64,000 nt of DNA from Caproicibacter sp047777415 (lineage in GTDB: Bacteria; Bacillota; Clostridia; Oscillospirales; Acutalibacteraceae): assembly GCA_047777415.1 (NCBI GenBank), contig JBKEEO010000001.1, positions 62,001 through 126,000 of the forward strand, written 5' to 3'. Made by a program: the position numbers and the translations under genes. Positions 25,390 through 34,782 of this stretch are shown in pieces. Under the pieces are notes generated by a model that did not search any database, was not told the origin of the DNA, and saw only the letters and a list, made by a program, of their open reading frames with translations. Positions within the stretch are counted from its first letter, which is position 1. Every line of letters starts with the position of its first letter.

Positions 25390-26895
25390 ATGTTTGATTC
25401 GGAAAACACCTACAAAACGCTCACATCTCGTGAGCTGACCCATGAACAAAAGGTTCTGGGCCTTGCAAAATGCGCTGAAAACGCCTTGGAGGTTTTGAAT
25501 ATCCCACCGAGGACTCAGCACTATTTTGAAACCGGAGCAATTAACGACCTGTTCGAGGGTGCCGCTCCATACCGGCCCCGTTATATTCTGCCCGACTATG
25601 ACAAATTTGTCCGGCAGGGCAGCGAGTTTCTCCGCCTAGCTCCCCCAAAAACATTGGATGAGCTATTGTTCTCACTCATGATTCTTTACCGTCATGTTCC
25701 CTCCATCACTAATTTTCCTGTCTACCTCGGCAGTATTGACAAGCTGATTGACCCGTTCCTTGAAGGCCACAGCGATGAAGAAATCATGGAAAAACTGCGT
25801 TTATTTTTTACGTATCTGGACCGAACCATCACGGACTCGTTCTGCCATGCTAACATCGGTCCCGAAGACACACGCGCCACCCGCCTGATTTTAAAGGTAG
25901 AGCAGGAATTACAGAACGCCGTACCAAACCTAACCATTAAATATGATCCGAATGTGACACCGGATTCCTTAATGGAAGCGGCGATTGAATGTTCGCTTGC
26001 CTGTTCCAATCCGGCCATTTGCAACGACCCCGCGAACCGCGCCCCGTTTGGGGAACGCTATGGTGTGGCAAGCTGTTACAATATTCTGCCGATATGCGGC
26101 GGCGCTTATACTTTGACGCGCATCACTCTGACCGAACTTGTAAAGGAAGCTAAAAGCGAAGAACATTTCCTAAACACTTTGTTACCCGAATGTTTAAGTC
26201 TGATTGCAGACTACATGAACGAACGCATCCGCTTTATTGTGGAGCAGTCCGGATTCTTTGAATCCAATTTCCTTGTCCGCGAGGGTCTGATTTCCAAAGA
26301 CCGTTTCCTGCCGATGTTCGGCGTGACGGGACTTGCGGAATGTGTCAACACGCTGATGAAAGACTCTGGAAAAATCTACGGGCGCGACAAAGAAGCAGAC
26401 GACCTCGGTCAAAAAATTATGGACCGAATTCAAGAGCTGGTAGCCGGTTACAAAGCCGCTTATTCACCCTTGACCAATGAACATTTTCTGCTTCATGCGC
26501 AGGTGGGCTTGGACAGCGATTCCGGAATTACTTCCGGTGTCAGAATTGCAATTGGCGACGAGCCGGACTCTTTTTCCGAACATTTGCGCCACTGTGCGCG
26601 GTTCCACCGTTATTTTCCCACCGGTGTCGGCGACATCTTCCCGATTGCAAGCAATGTAAAACAAAATCCCGCCGCACTTTTAGACGTTGTAAAAGGTGCC
26701 TTTTCCCTCGGCGTACAGTATATGAGCTTTTATTCCGCCGACACGGATTTGGTTCGCATTACGGGGTACCTCGTCAAACGCAGTGAAATGGAAAAATACC
26801 GCAAACATCAGCCCGTACTTCAAAACACAACCCAACTCGGGGCAGCCAGCTACGCCACAAATCATTTGGAACAGCGAAAGGTGCGCATGGCATGA
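25390..26895 (+). CDS. yjjI: YjjI-family glycyl radical enzyme
   Basis: Oxygen-sensitive enzyme carrying a stable glycyl radical. The C-terminal radical motif is RITGYLVKRSEMEKYR with Gly459. Candidate thiyl cysteines lie in the CSLACSNPAICNDP and YGVASCYNILPICGG segments, the latter in the loop expected for the active-site Cys. 501 aa, close to E. coli YjjI. It is neither a pyruvate formate-lyase nor a diol dehydratase by sequence; substrate is unknown. The stop overlaps the activase start (ATGA). It neighbours the deo genes here as it does in E. coli. Confidence 0.92.
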   Translation: MFDSENTYKTLTSRELTHEQKVLGLAKCAENALEVLNIPPRTQHYFETGAINDLFEGAAPYRPRYILPDYDKFVRQGSEFLRLAPPKTLDELLFSLMILYRHVPSITNFPVYLGSIDKLIDPFLEGHSDEEIMEKLRLFFTYLDRTITDSFCHANIGPEDTRATRLILKVEQELQNAVPNLTIKYDPNVTPDSLMEAAIECSLACSNPAICNDPANRAPFGERYGVASCYNILPICGGAYTLTRITLTELVKEAKSEEHFLNTLLPECLSLIADYMNERIRFIVEQSGFFESNFLVREGLISKDRFLPMFGVTGLAECVNTLMKDSGKIYGRDKEADDLGQKIMDRIQELVAGYKAAYSPLTNEHFLLHAQVGLDSDSGITSGVRIAIGDEPDSFSEHLRHCARFHRYFPTGVGDIFPIASNVKQNPAALLDVVKGAFSLGVQYMSFYSADTDLVRITGYLVKRSEMEKYRKHQPVLQNTTQLGAASYATNHLEQRKVRMA

Positions 26896-27728
26896 CAAAA
26901 GTGCCTGTTAATAAAATCATACCGTTTAGCACTGTGGACGGACCGGGCAGCCGCACCTCGGTTTTCCTGCAAGGGTGCAACATTGCCTGCGGCTACTGCC
27001 ACAATCCTGAAACGCAGCAACTCTGCAATTCTTGCGGAGTCTGCGTTTTCAAATGTCCCGCAGGGGCACTTTCCATGCAGAACGGCCGCGTTGTCTGGAA
27101 CATGACAAAGTGCGTTGCATGCGACACCTGCATTGCTGTCTGCCCGAACCGTGCATCACCGAAAATCCGCGAAATGGATGCACAGCAGGTTATGGCGGAA
27201 GTGGAAAAAAATCTGCCGTTTATCCGGGGTGTCACGGTTTCCGGCGGCGAATGTTCTTTGTATCCAAAGTTTCTGACAGAATTCTTTACGTTGGCAAAAC
27301 AACGCGGCCTTACCTGCCTAATGGACAGCAACGGCACCATTTCCCTTTCTGCATTTCCGGAACTGATGAAAGTCTGCGACGGTGTTATGTTGGACGTCAA
27401 GTCCTGGATGCCGGAAGTGTTTCACGCACTGACAGGCGGCGATAATGCCGCCGTCAAACAAAACCTTCAGTATTTGTCATCCTGCGGCAAATTGGAAGAA
27501 ATCCGCATCGTCTGCCTGGATGGGCATGTTGACGCAGAAAACGTGATTCAAGGTGCCGCTACAATGCTGGGAGCAAACGTTTCCCGCACTCGTCTGGTAC
27601 TGATTTCCTTTCGACCATACGGTGTGAAAGGGGATTTTAGCGCTCTTTCCTCCCCCTCTGCGCAGCGGATGAACGAACTGCGCGAACTGGCAATTTCTGC
27701 CGGTTTTCAACGGATTACGGTGAAATAA
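26892..27728 (+). CDS. yjjW: YjjW-family glycyl-radical-enzyme activase (radical SAM)
   Basis: Installs the glycyl radical on YjjI using SAM. Radical-SAM cluster CX3CX2C at Cys29, Cys33, Cys36 (QGCNIACGYCH), followed by an inserted ferredoxin-like domain with two CX2CX2CX3C sets (Cys45/48/51/55 and Cys74/77/80/84), as in activases of the non-PFL type. GGE motif seen as TVSGGECSLYP. 278 aa. Translationally coupled to yjjI by ATGA overlap. Confidence 0.94.
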   Translation: MTKVPVNKIIPFSTVDGPGSRTSVFLQGCNIACGYCHNPETQQLCNSCGVCVFKCPAGALSMQNGRVVWNMTKCVACDTCIAVCPNRASPKIREMDAQQVMAEVEKNLPFIRGVTVSGGECSLYPKFLTEFFTLAKQRGLTCLMDSNGTISLSAFPELMKVCDGVMLDVKSWMPEVFHALTGGDNAAVKQNLQYLSSCGKLEEIRIVCLDGHVDAENVIQGAATMLGANVSRTRLVLISFRPYGVKGDFSALSSPSAQRMNELRELAISAGFQRITVK

Positions 27729-27763
27729 ACGCTGGGTTAATCTTTGCAAAATTCATAAAATTA

Positions 27764-27813
27764 TTGACAGTCCCGCTGTAGGGTTGTATAATGTGTTTAT
27801 GAAACCGTTTTCA
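27764..27813 (+). promoter_or_regulatory. Consensus promoter plus cre/LacI-type operator
   Basis: -35 TTGACA (27764-27769), 17-bp spacer, -10 TATAAT (27787-27792), the best sigma-A promoter in the window. TGAAACCGTTTTCA at 27800-27813 covers the expected start site and fits the cre consensus TGNAANCGNTNNCA at every defined position. It could be bound by CcpA or by the LacI-family protein encoded next. Confidence 0.85.
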
Positions 27814-27863
27814 AATCGATTTTTACACTTTTCCACGCAAACACGAAAGTCTTGGTGTTATCT

Positions 27864-28847
27864 TTGGTTCATATCAGTGATGTCGCAAAATTAGCCGGAG
27901 TTTCATCGGCTACCGTATCTCGTGTCATCAACGGTACCGCAAAAGTTTCCGAGGAAAAAGCTCGGCGTGTACGGCAAGCAATTGCTGAAACGGGTTTCAA
28001 GCCGAACGAAATTGCCCGTTCTCTCTATAAAAAATCTTCCCGCATCATCGGGTATATTGTCCCGAGCATTCTCAATATTTTCTTAAATGAAATCGGCCGT
28101 GCAATTGAGGACGAGGCTTTTCGTCACGGGTACAAAGTCATCCTGTGCAACACAGACTACAACCCGGAAAAGGAAGCTGCCTACATCAAAATGCTCTCCT
28201 CCATGAATGCGGATGGTATCATTATCACAGCAAACAATGAACATCTGGAGGAAGAACTGGAAAACTGCAAACTGCCCATTGTCGTACTGGATAAAAGCGC
28301 AGGGACCCGTTATACCGCCTCTGTTCAGTCGGACAATTACGAAGGGGGCAAAATAGCCACGGAGCATTTGATTCGGTGCGGCTGCCGTAAAATTGTTCTG
28401 ATGCGCGGTCCTCAACAGTATTCCAGCAGTCAGCAGCGCTTTCTCGGCTATGTGGATGTCTGCAATGAATACGGCATACAGCCGCTTTTTGTGGACAGCA
28501 GTTTTGACGAAAGAGACACCCATAATGGTGCCCGTGAACTGTTCCGCCGCTTTCCCGACGTGGAGGGAATTCTTGCCGTCAGCGATATGGTAGCACTTTC
28601 CCTTTATAAACTTCTGCACGAACAAGGCCGCAGGATACCGCAAGATGTCATGATTGTCGGCTATGACGGTGTAGAACTCGGTGAATTGCTGACACCCGCT
28701 CTTACCACTGTGGTTCAGCCAATTGAAGCAATTGGCCGTCGGGCTGTGAATCTGATTGTGGAGCAAGTGGAAAACGGTAAAATCGAACAGAAAGAAACCA
28801 TTCTTCCTGTTTCCTTAAAAATTCGCGAAACCACAAAACAAATGTGA
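27864..28847 (+). CDS. LacI-family regulator of nucleoside catabolism
   Basis: N-terminal LacI HTH (VHISDVAKLAGVSSATVSRVINGTAKVSEEKARRVRQAIAETGFKPNEIARSL), then a periplasmic-binding-protein-like effector domain with two lobes (IGYIVPSILNIFLNEIGRAIEDEA ... VEGILAVSDMVALSLYKLL). I favour TTG 27864 (GGTG 6 nt upstream), which starts the protein MVHISDVAK like other LacI members; TTG 27852 and GTG 27855 are alternatives. First gene after a strong promoter with an operator on the start site, so probably autoregulated and controlling deoB onward. Effector possibly a pentose phosphate or nucleoside. Confidence 0.88.
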   Translation: MVHISDVAKLAGVSSATVSRVINGTAKVSEEKARRVRQAIAETGFKPNEIARSLYKKSSRIIGYIVPSILNIFLNEIGRAIEDEAFRHGYKVILCNTDYNPEKEAAYIKMLSSMNADGIIITANNEHLEEELENCKLPIVVLDKSAGTRYTASVQSDNYEGGKIATEHLIRCGCRKIVLMRGPQQYSSSQQRFLGYVDVCNEYGIQPLFVDSSFDERDTHNGARELFRRFPDVEGILAVSDMVALSLYKLLHEQGRRIPQDVMIVGYDGVELGELLTPALTTVVQPIEAIGRRAVNLIVEQVENGKIEQKETILPVSLKIRETTKQM

Positions 28848-28863
28848 AAAAAGGAAGCAAACC

Positions 28864-30033
28864 ATGAAAAAAAGAATTTTTTTGATTGTATTGGACAGTG
28901 TAGGCATAGGGGCGGAACCGGATGCCGCCGAATATGGAGATGAAGGCAGCAACACTCTCGCCGCCTGTGCAACCAGTTCCCAGTTTCATCTGCCGAACAT
29001 GCAGAAACTGGGGTTATTTAACATTGACGGAGTTAATTGCCGTCCGAGTGTCAAGGAACCGCTGGCCGCATATGCGCGCCTGCAGGAAAAGTCCAAGGGA
29101 AAAGATACCACCATCGGGCACTGGGAAATTGCGGGCATCAATTCTCCAAAACCGCTGCCCACTTATCCCAACGGTTTTCCCGAGGACGTCATCCGTGAAT
29201 TTGAAAAAAGAACGGGCCGCCGCGTGCTGTGTAATAAGCCTTATTCGGGTACCGAAGTGATTCGGGATTACGGCAAAGAACATGTGGAAACCGGTGCGCT
29301 GATTGTCTACACGTCCGCAGACAGCGTGTTTCAGATTGCCGCGCACGAATCCATTGTTCCTCCCGAGGAGCTGTACCGGTACTGTCGAATTGCACGCGAA
29401 ATCCTCACGGGCGAACACGGGGTCGGACGTGTGATTGCCCGTCCGTTTGTGGGTGAATATCCCAACTTTACGCGCACTTCCAACCGCCACGATTTTTCGA
29501 TTCAACCGCCGAAAGTTACCATGCTCAATCAACTCTCGGAAAGCGGTTATGATGTTTCGGCCGTCGGCAAAATTAATGATATTTTTGCCGGAGATGGTAT
29601 TACCGAGGCCATTCGTACAAAAAATAACGCGGATGGGATTGAAAAAACCATCGAGATAACGCAGCGCGATTTTGAAGGCCTGTGCTTTGTGAATCTGGTA
29701 GACTTTGATATGCTGTACGGTCACCGCAACGATGTGGAGGGCTACGCAAAGGCTCTCTCCTACTTTGACAGCAAACTTCCCGAAATTATGAAGGGACTGC
29801 GGCCTGACGACCTCTTGATGATTACGGCGGACCACGGCTGTGACCCGATTACGCCTTCTACGGATCATTCGCGTGAATATGTTCCGTGGCTGATTTACGG
29901 AAATTCCGTTCATGCCGGTGCAAATCTGGGAACCCTGCCAACATTCGCGGATATCGGCGCCACTGTTCTTGACTATTTCGGGATAGCACCGAAAATCACA
30001 GGAAGTTCCAGACTCTCGCAAATCATAAAATAG
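28864..30033 (+). CDS. deoB: Phosphopentomutase
   Basis: Converts (deoxy)ribose-1-phosphate to the 5-phosphate. Alkaline-phosphatase-fold enzyme: IVLDSVGIGAEPDAAEYGDEGSNTL (first metal site), the phosphorylated Thr in KGKDTTIGHWE, VGKINDIFAG, and the second metal cluster ITADHGCDPITPSTDHSREYVPWLIYG. 389 aa, family length. Follows the LacI gene by 16 nt. Makes the substrate for DeoC encoded downstream. Confidence 0.97.
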   Translation: MKKRIFLIVLDSVGIGAEPDAAEYGDEGSNTLAACATSSQFHLPNMQKLGLFNIDGVNCRPSVKEPLAAYARLQEKSKGKDTTIGHWEIAGINSPKPLPTYPNGFPEDVIREFEKRTGRRVLCNKPYSGTEVIRDYGKEHVETGALIVYTSADSVFQIAAHESIVPPEELYRYCRIAREILTGEHGVGRVIARPFVGEYPNFTRTSNRHDFSIQPPKVTMLNQLSESGYDVSAVGKINDIFAGDGITEAIRTKNNADGIEKTIEITQRDFEGLCFVNLVDFDMLYGHRNDVEGYAKALSYFDSKLPEIMKGLRPDDLLMITADHGCDPITPSTDHSREYVPWLIYGNSVHAGANLGTLPTFADIGATVLDYFGIAPKITGSSRLSQIIK

Positions 30034-30082
30034 CAAACTGTCCGAGAGCATTACCCGCTTCGGATGACACAGGAGGTTCACC

Positions 30083-30793
30083 ATGTCAAACGTACCCACG
30101 CCGCACAATGGCGCAAAACTTGGAGATATTGCAAAAACTGTTCTGATGCCGGGAGATCCGCTGCGCGCGAAATATATTGCGGAGAATTATCTTGAAAATG
30201 TCAAATGTTTTAACACCGTACGCAATATGCTTGGATTTACCGGCTCATACCAAGGCAAACCCGTTTCCGTCATGGGCGGCGGGATGGGAATGCCATCCGT
30301 CGGCATTTACACCTATGAACTGTTCAATTTCTATGATGTGGACAATATCATCCGCATAGGCTCCGCAGGCGGCATCGCGGACGGGGTTCATGTCCGCGAT
30401 CTTGTCGCAGGAATCGGCGCCTGCACGGATTCCAATTATGCCGCGCAGTATCAGCTTCCCGGCACTTTTGCCCCAACGGCGGATTACGAACTTTTATCCC
30501 GTGCCGTTCATAAGGCAAAAGAACTTGGGCTTCCGATAAAAGTCGGAAATATCTTATCCAGTGACGTCTTTTACGGTGACAATGAAAACGCACTAAAAAC
30601 CTGGAAGAAGATGGGGGTTCTTGCGGTGGAAATGGAAGCGGCTGCCCTGTATATGAACGCGGCAAGAGCCGGAAAAAGAGCACTTTGCCTGCTGACCATT
30701 TCCGACTGCCCGTTTACCGGTGAATCACTTTCCGCCGAGGAACGCCAAACCGGCTTTACCCAAATGATGGAACTCGCGCTGTCACTCGCCTAA
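30083..30793 (+). CDS. deoD: Purine-nucleoside phosphorylase (DeoD type)
   Basis: Phosphorolyses purine (deoxy)nucleosides to base and (deoxy)ribose-1-phosphate. Hexameric PNP-I family: MSNVPTPHNGAKLGDIAKTVLMPGDPLRAKYIAENYLEN, GGGMGMPSVGIYTYELF, RIGSAGGIADGVHVRDL, VEMEAAALY (nucleoside ribose site Glu) and LLTISDCPFTGE (catalytic Asp). 236 aa, as in E. coli DeoD. Strong AGGAGG. Confidence 0.97.
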   Translation: MSNVPTPHNGAKLGDIAKTVLMPGDPLRAKYIAENYLENVKCFNTVRNMLGFTGSYQGKPVSVMGGGMGMPSVGIYTYELFNFYDVDNIIRIGSAGGIADGVHVRDLVAGIGACTDSNYAAQYQLPGTFAPTADYELLSRAVHKAKELGLPIKVGNILSSDVFYGDNENALKTWKKMGVLAVEMEAAALYMNAARAGKRALCLLTISDCPFTGESLSAEERQTGFTQMMELALSLA

Positions 30794-30831
30794 TTTTTAT
30801 TGTTTTTTAGCGTTAATCCTCATAATTTTAA

Positions 30832-30890
30832 AAGTTTTTGCCGTTTTGAGAATGCAAAAACTTGTTTTATGTCAATAAAAAGTGTAATAT
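30832..30890 (+). promoter_or_regulatory. Hairpin and internal promoter between deoD and the transporter
   Basis: A perfect 10-bp stem, AAGTTTTTGC (30832-30841) with GCAAAAACTT (30854-30863), followed by GTTTTA, could weakly terminate deoD transcripts. It overlaps TTGTTT (30862-30867), 17 bp from TAATAT (30885-30890), a plausible promoter for bmpA. Confidence 0.5.
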
Positions 30891-30939
30891 CACTTATTGT
30901 GGTATTTCATTTTATATTTCAAGTTTAGGAGGAAATTCA

Positions 30940-32031
30940 ATGAAGAAATTGGCAGCATTTTTGCTTGCGGCTTTGATGGCTGTTTCCACAGCAGCCTGCA
31001 GTTCCGGAGAAACATCATCCAGTGAAGCATCCAATCCGGAAGCTTCCAGCGCAGCGGAAAGTTCAGCCGAAGCAAGTTCAGGAGAAACCTTCAAGATTAC
31101 AATGGTTACGGACACCGGCGGTGTCAACGACCAGTCCTTTAACCAGCTGTCTTGGGAAGGCCTGCAGAAGCTGAAGGAAGATGTACCCGGCGTTGAAGTA
31201 AGCTATGCCGAATCCAAACAGGAATCCGACTATGCCACCAACCTAGACAAGGCAGCAGACGATGGCAACAAGCTTATTTGGGGTGTCGGTTTTGCCATGG
31301 CGGATGCAATCCAGAACGCAGCGACACAGAATCCGGATATCAGCTACGCCATTGTTGACAACGCTTACGCTGAAGTTCCGTCCAACGTCACCTGCGTTGT
31401 ATTCCGTGCACAGGAACCTTCCTTCCTTGTAGGCTACATCGCGGGTAAAACAACCGAAACAAACAAAGTCGGCTTTGTCGGCGGCGTAAAGAGCGACGTT
31501 ATCGACCAGTTTGAATATGGATACAAAGCCGGTGTTGCTTATGCGGCAAACGAACTGGGCAAAGACATCGAAGTTGTTTCCCAGTATGCAGAGAGCTTTA
31601 ATGATTCCGCAAAAGGCAAGGCGATTGCAACCTCCATGTTCTCCGGCGGATGCGATATTGTCTTCCACGCAGCAGGCAACGTTGGTGTCGGCGTGATTGA
31701 AGCCGCAAAAGAAGCTGACAAATTTGCAATCGGCGTGGATAAGGATCAAGCCTTCCTAGCACCCGACAACGTTCTGACTTCCGCACTCAAGCGCGTGGAC
31801 GTAGCAGTGGAGCAGGTTTCCAAGGATCTGATCGATGGCAAGGAAATCGGCGGCAAAACTTACAGCTTTGGGCTGACGGAAGACGGCGTCGGCATTCCGG
31901 AAGATCACTCATTGATGGCTGATGAAACCTATGATGCGGCCATTGAACTGGAACAGAAAATTATAGACAAAGAAATTGTTCCTCCGGCAAGCGAAGACGA
32001 CTATAACGCATTCGTTTCATCACTGGAGTAA
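30940..32031 (+). CDS. BMP-family nucleoside-binding lipoprotein
   Basis: Substrate-binding lipoprotein of the Bmp/PnrA family (PF02608), which binds purine nucleosides in Treponema and Streptococcus homologues. Start ATG 30940 with TTAGGAGG; signal peptide with lipobox ending at Cys20 (STAAC), then a Ser/Glu-rich linker. Domain begins KITMVTDTGGVNDQSFNQLSWEGLQKL (Asn/Asp ligand loop), with DISYAIVDNAYAE, VGFVGGVKSDVIDQFEYGYKAGV and GVDKDQAFL. 364 aa. Heads a complete ABC importer and sits inside nucleoside-catabolism genes, so nucleoside uptake is the natural role. Confidence 0.93.
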   Translation: MKKLAAFLLAALMAVSTAACSSGETSSSEASNPEASSAAESSAEASSGETFKITMVTDTGGVNDQSFNQLSWEGLQKLKEDVPGVEVSYAESKQESDYATNLDKAADDGNKLIWGVGFAMADAIQNAATQNPDISYAIVDNAYAEVPSNVTCVVFRAQEPSFLVGYIAGKTTETNKVGFVGGVKSDVIDQFEYGYKAGVAYAANELGKDIEVVSQYAESFNDSAKGKAIATSMFSGGCDIVFHAAGNVGVGVIEAAKEADKFAIGVDKDQAFLAPDNVLTSALKRVDVAVEQVSKDLIDGKEIGGKTYSFGLTEDGVGIPEDHSLMADETYDAAIELEQKIIDKEIVPPASEDDYNAFVSSLE

Positions 32032-32063
32032 TCTCGCTAACCCGATAATCCTCTTCTTGCGAG

Positions 32064-32093
32064 CGGGGCGTTCCTCTGGGCGCCCCGTTCCTT
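32064..32093 (+). terminator. Intercistronic hairpin after bmpA
   Basis: CGGGGCG/CGCCCCG stem with TTCCTTG after it. Such leaky hairpins commonly let the binding protein be made in excess over the ATPase and permeases. Confidence 0.55.
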
Positions 32094-32105
32094 GTGAGGA
32101 GAAGA

Positions 32106-33680
32106 ATGGAAAGGCAAGGGGGTTCTGTCATGGAAGTCAGCGCGGAGTATGCAGTGCAGATGCACGGCATTACCAAACACTTCGGTTCTTTTTGTGCCCT
32201 TGACCATGTGGATTTGGATGTAAAAAAAGGGTCTATCCATGCGGTTTTGGGAGAAAACGGCGCCGGAAAAAGCACGCTTATGAATGTATTATACGGTCTG
32301 TATCAGGCCGATTCCGGAGAAATATACTTAAACGGCAAAAAAACTGTAATTAAAAATCCAAACGTGGCCATTAAACACGGGATTGGCATGGTGCACCAGC
32401 ACTTCATGCTGGTTGACAATTTCACTGTAACGCAGAATATTATCCTCGGCAACGAGGTCACCGGAAAATTCGGAATTATAGATATGAAAAAGGCGCGCGA
32501 GGAAATCCTCAACATTGTTAAAAAGTACGGGCTGGAAGTCGACCCGGATGCAAAAATCGAGGACATTTCCGTTGGAATGCAGCAGCGCGTCGAAATTTTA
32601 AAAGCTCTTTATAGGGGAGCGGATCTCCTCATTTTGGACGAACCGACAGCGGTGCTGACTCCGCAGGAAATTGAAGAATTGATTGAGATTATGCGCAGCC
32701 TAATAAAAGACGGCAAAACCATCATCATCATTACGCATAAACTCAAAGAGATCAAGGCCTCTTCGGATGTTTGCACCATCATCCGCCGCGGACATACAAT
32801 TGACACGGTCGAGGTTGCGGACGTGGACGAAGAACAGCTGGCCACCATGATGGTTGGCCGCGCCGTAAAGTTGGTGGTGGAAAAGGAGCCGGCAAAGCCG
32901 GGAGATGTTGTTTTCGAAATCAACAATCTGACTGTGAAAAACGAACGCGGGCTGGAAGCGGTAAAAAATCTTTCCTTAAAAGTCCGCCGCGGTGAAATTT
33001 ATGGCATTGCGGGAATTGACGGCAACGGACAGAAAGAACTTGTGGAGGCGATCACCTGCCTGACGCGTGCTGAGAGTGGCACAATCAAAATCAACGGGGT
33101 AGAAATCCAAAACACCACACCTCGCAACGTGATTGACCACAAGGTTTCCACGATTCATGAAGACAGGCAGAGACGTGGTCTGGTGCTTCCGTTCACGGTT
33201 GCGGAAAACGCAATTATTGAAAAATACCGAACTCCGGAATTCAGTCACCATGGGACGATTGACCGCACAAAAGCCGCAAAATTTACGCATCAGTTAATCG
33301 AAGACTATGATATTCGGCCGGCGGGGTGCGAAAATCAACCGGTGCGTGGCCTGTCCGGAGGCAATCAGCAAAAAGTCATCATTGCACGCGAAATCTCCAA
33401 TGAACCGGATTTGCTCATCGCGGTTCAGCCAACGCGCGGTCTGGACGTCGGTGCGGTGGAATATGTGCATAAAATGCTGGTGCGTGAACGCGACGCGGGC
33501 AGAGCGGTTCTTCTGATTTCTCTGGAACTGGACGAAGTCATGAACGTTGCTGACACGATCGGTGTAATTTACGCAGGAAACATCGTCGCTTCGTTCCGGC
33601 AGGGACAAGTGGACGAAAACACCATAGGACTTTTAATGGCGGGAGGAAAGCTGAATGAAACTAACAGCGAAAATCCTTAA
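32106..33680 (+). CDS. Nucleoside ABC transporter ATP-binding protein (tandem ATPase)
   Basis: Two ABC domains in one chain, as in ribose/nucleoside importers. Domain 1 has Walker A GENGAGKST, signature DISVGMQQRVEI (degenerate) and Walker B LLILDEPTAVLTP; domain 2 has an altered Walker A (GIDGNGQKEL), the signature LSGGNQQKV and degenerate Walker B (DLLIAVQPTRGLD), so site asymmetry is expected. Start ATG 32106 has GAGGAG 4 nt upstream; ATG 32130 (AAGGGGG) is a realistic alternative. Overlaps the next gene by 26 nt. Energises the BmpA importer. Confidence 0.94.
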   Translation: MERQGGSVMEVSAEYAVQMHGITKHFGSFCALDHVDLDVKKGSIHAVLGENGAGKSTLMNVLYGLYQADSGEIYLNGKKTVIKNPNVAIKHGIGMVHQHFMLVDNFTVTQNIILGNEVTGKFGIIDMKKAREEILNIVKKYGLEVDPDAKIEDISVGMQQRVEILKALYRGADLLILDEPTAVLTPQEIEELIEIMRSLIKDGKTIIIITHKLKEIKASSDVCTIIRRGHTIDTVEVADVDEEQLATMMVGRAVKLVVEKEPAKPGDVVFEINNLTVKNERGLEAVKNLSLKVRRGEIYGIAGIDGNGQKELVEAITCLTRAESGTIKINGVEIQNTTPRNVIDHKVSTIHEDRQRRGLVLPFTVAENAIIEKYRTPEFSHHGTIDRTKAAKFTHQLIEDYDIRPAGCENQPVRGLSGGNQQKVIIAREISNEPDLLIAVQPTRGLDVGAVEYVHKMLVRERDAGRAVLLISLELDEVMNVADTIGVIYAGNIVASFRQGQVDENTIGLLMAGGKLNETNSENP

Positions 33681-34782
33681 AAAACCGATCGCTTCCACGC
33701 TGATTGCCGTCTTCTTTGGATTTATTGTTGCCGCGGTTGTACTTGCAATTGCAGGATACAGTCCATGGGAATCTTTTGGAGCATTGTTTCACGGAATTTT
33801 TGCAAGACCCAAATATATCTCCAACGTAATCATTAAGTCCACACCAATCATTCTAACAGGATTAAGCGTTGCATTCGCATTTAAAACCGGACTGTTTAAC
33901 ATCGGTGCGGAAGGTCAGTACATTGCCGGTGCTTTGGCTGCGGTCTGTGTGGGCGTAAAAATAGACCTTGCCCCCATTTTGCAGATTCCCATTGTCATTC
34001 TCGCCGGTGTTTTGGGCGGAATTGTGTTTGGATGGATCGTCGGTATTTTGAAAGCAAAATTCGGAATTCATGAAGTTATCACCAGTATCATGTTAAACTG
34101 GATCGGATTATATCTTTCCAATTTTGTGGTAAGCTCCAGCGCCTATCATATGCCGAATTCCACCAGTACCTATCCGGTCAACGAATCCAGCTTTACCATG
34201 CTGCTGCCCAACTGGAAAACTTCAGAAGCAGGAATGGCTTGGCTGAAACAACACCCATGGCTGTATGAAGTCATGGTGAAAACCGATGTGAATTTTGGGT
34301 TTTTAATTGCCGTTCTAATGGCTGCGCTTGTTTGGTTTCTGCTGTACCGCTCCACAAAAGGCTATGAACTGAGAGCCGTTGGTTTTAACCGTGATGCAGC
34401 GGAGTTTGCTGGAATTAATGTAAATAAAAACATAACCGAAGCCATGGTCATTGCCGGAGCCCTTGCCGGACTGGCCGGTGCTTTGACCATTACGGGGACC
34501 GCACCTCATAAAATTTCGACCCTTGCGGCATTTGAAAACAATGGTTTCAACGGGCTTTCCGTTGCGCTGATTGCCGGTTCTTCCCCCATTGGCTGCATCT
34601 TCGCGGGTCTGCTGTTCGGCGGGCTGCTGTACGGCGGACAAAGCATTCAGCAGGATGTTGGAGCCCCTACGGAGATTATCAACATTATGATCGGCACAGT
34701 TGTGTTTTTTGTCGCGCTGACCAGAGTGGTTCCCATTCTTGCAGAAAAGCTGGAAAAGAGAGGTGCCGGCCATGCTCAGTAA
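33655..34782 (+). CDS. Nucleoside ABC transporter permease 1
   Basis: Branched-chain/ribose-type permease (BPD_transp_2 family), 375 aa, about ten membrane segments. Recognisable stretches: STPIILTGLSVAFAFKTGLFNIGAEGQYIAGAL, FGIHEVITSIMLNWIGLYLSNFVV, GYELRAVGFNRDAAEFAGINVNKNI (cytosolic coupling loop) and NGFNGLSVALIAGSSPIGCIFAGLLFGGL. GGGAGG lies inside the 3' end of the ATPase gene, so the two are coupled. Pairs with the following permease. Confidence 0.94.
   Translation: MKLTAKILKKPIASTLIAVFFGFIVAAVVLAIAGYSPWESFGALFHGIFARPKYISNVIIKSTPIILTGLSVAFAFKTGLFNIGAEGQYIAGALAAVCVGVKIDLAPILQIPIVILAGVLGGIVFGWIVGILKAKFGIHEVITSIMLNWIGLYLSNFVVSSSAYHMPNSTSTYPVNESSFTMLLPNWKTSEAGMAWLKQHPWLYEVMVKTDVNFGFLIAVLMAALVWFLLYRSTKGYELRAVGFNRDAAEFAGINVNKNITEAMVIAGALAGLAGALTITGTAPHKISTLAAFENNGFNGLSVALIAGSSPIGCIFAGLLFGGLLYGGQSIQQDVGAPTEIINIMIGTVVFFVALTRVVPILAEKLEKRGAGHAQ

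Noticed and set aside
29014..30108. 364-aa ORF antisense to deoB
   Set aside because: Cys/His/Arg-rich shadow translation with no family pattern; deoB on the other strand is unambiguous.
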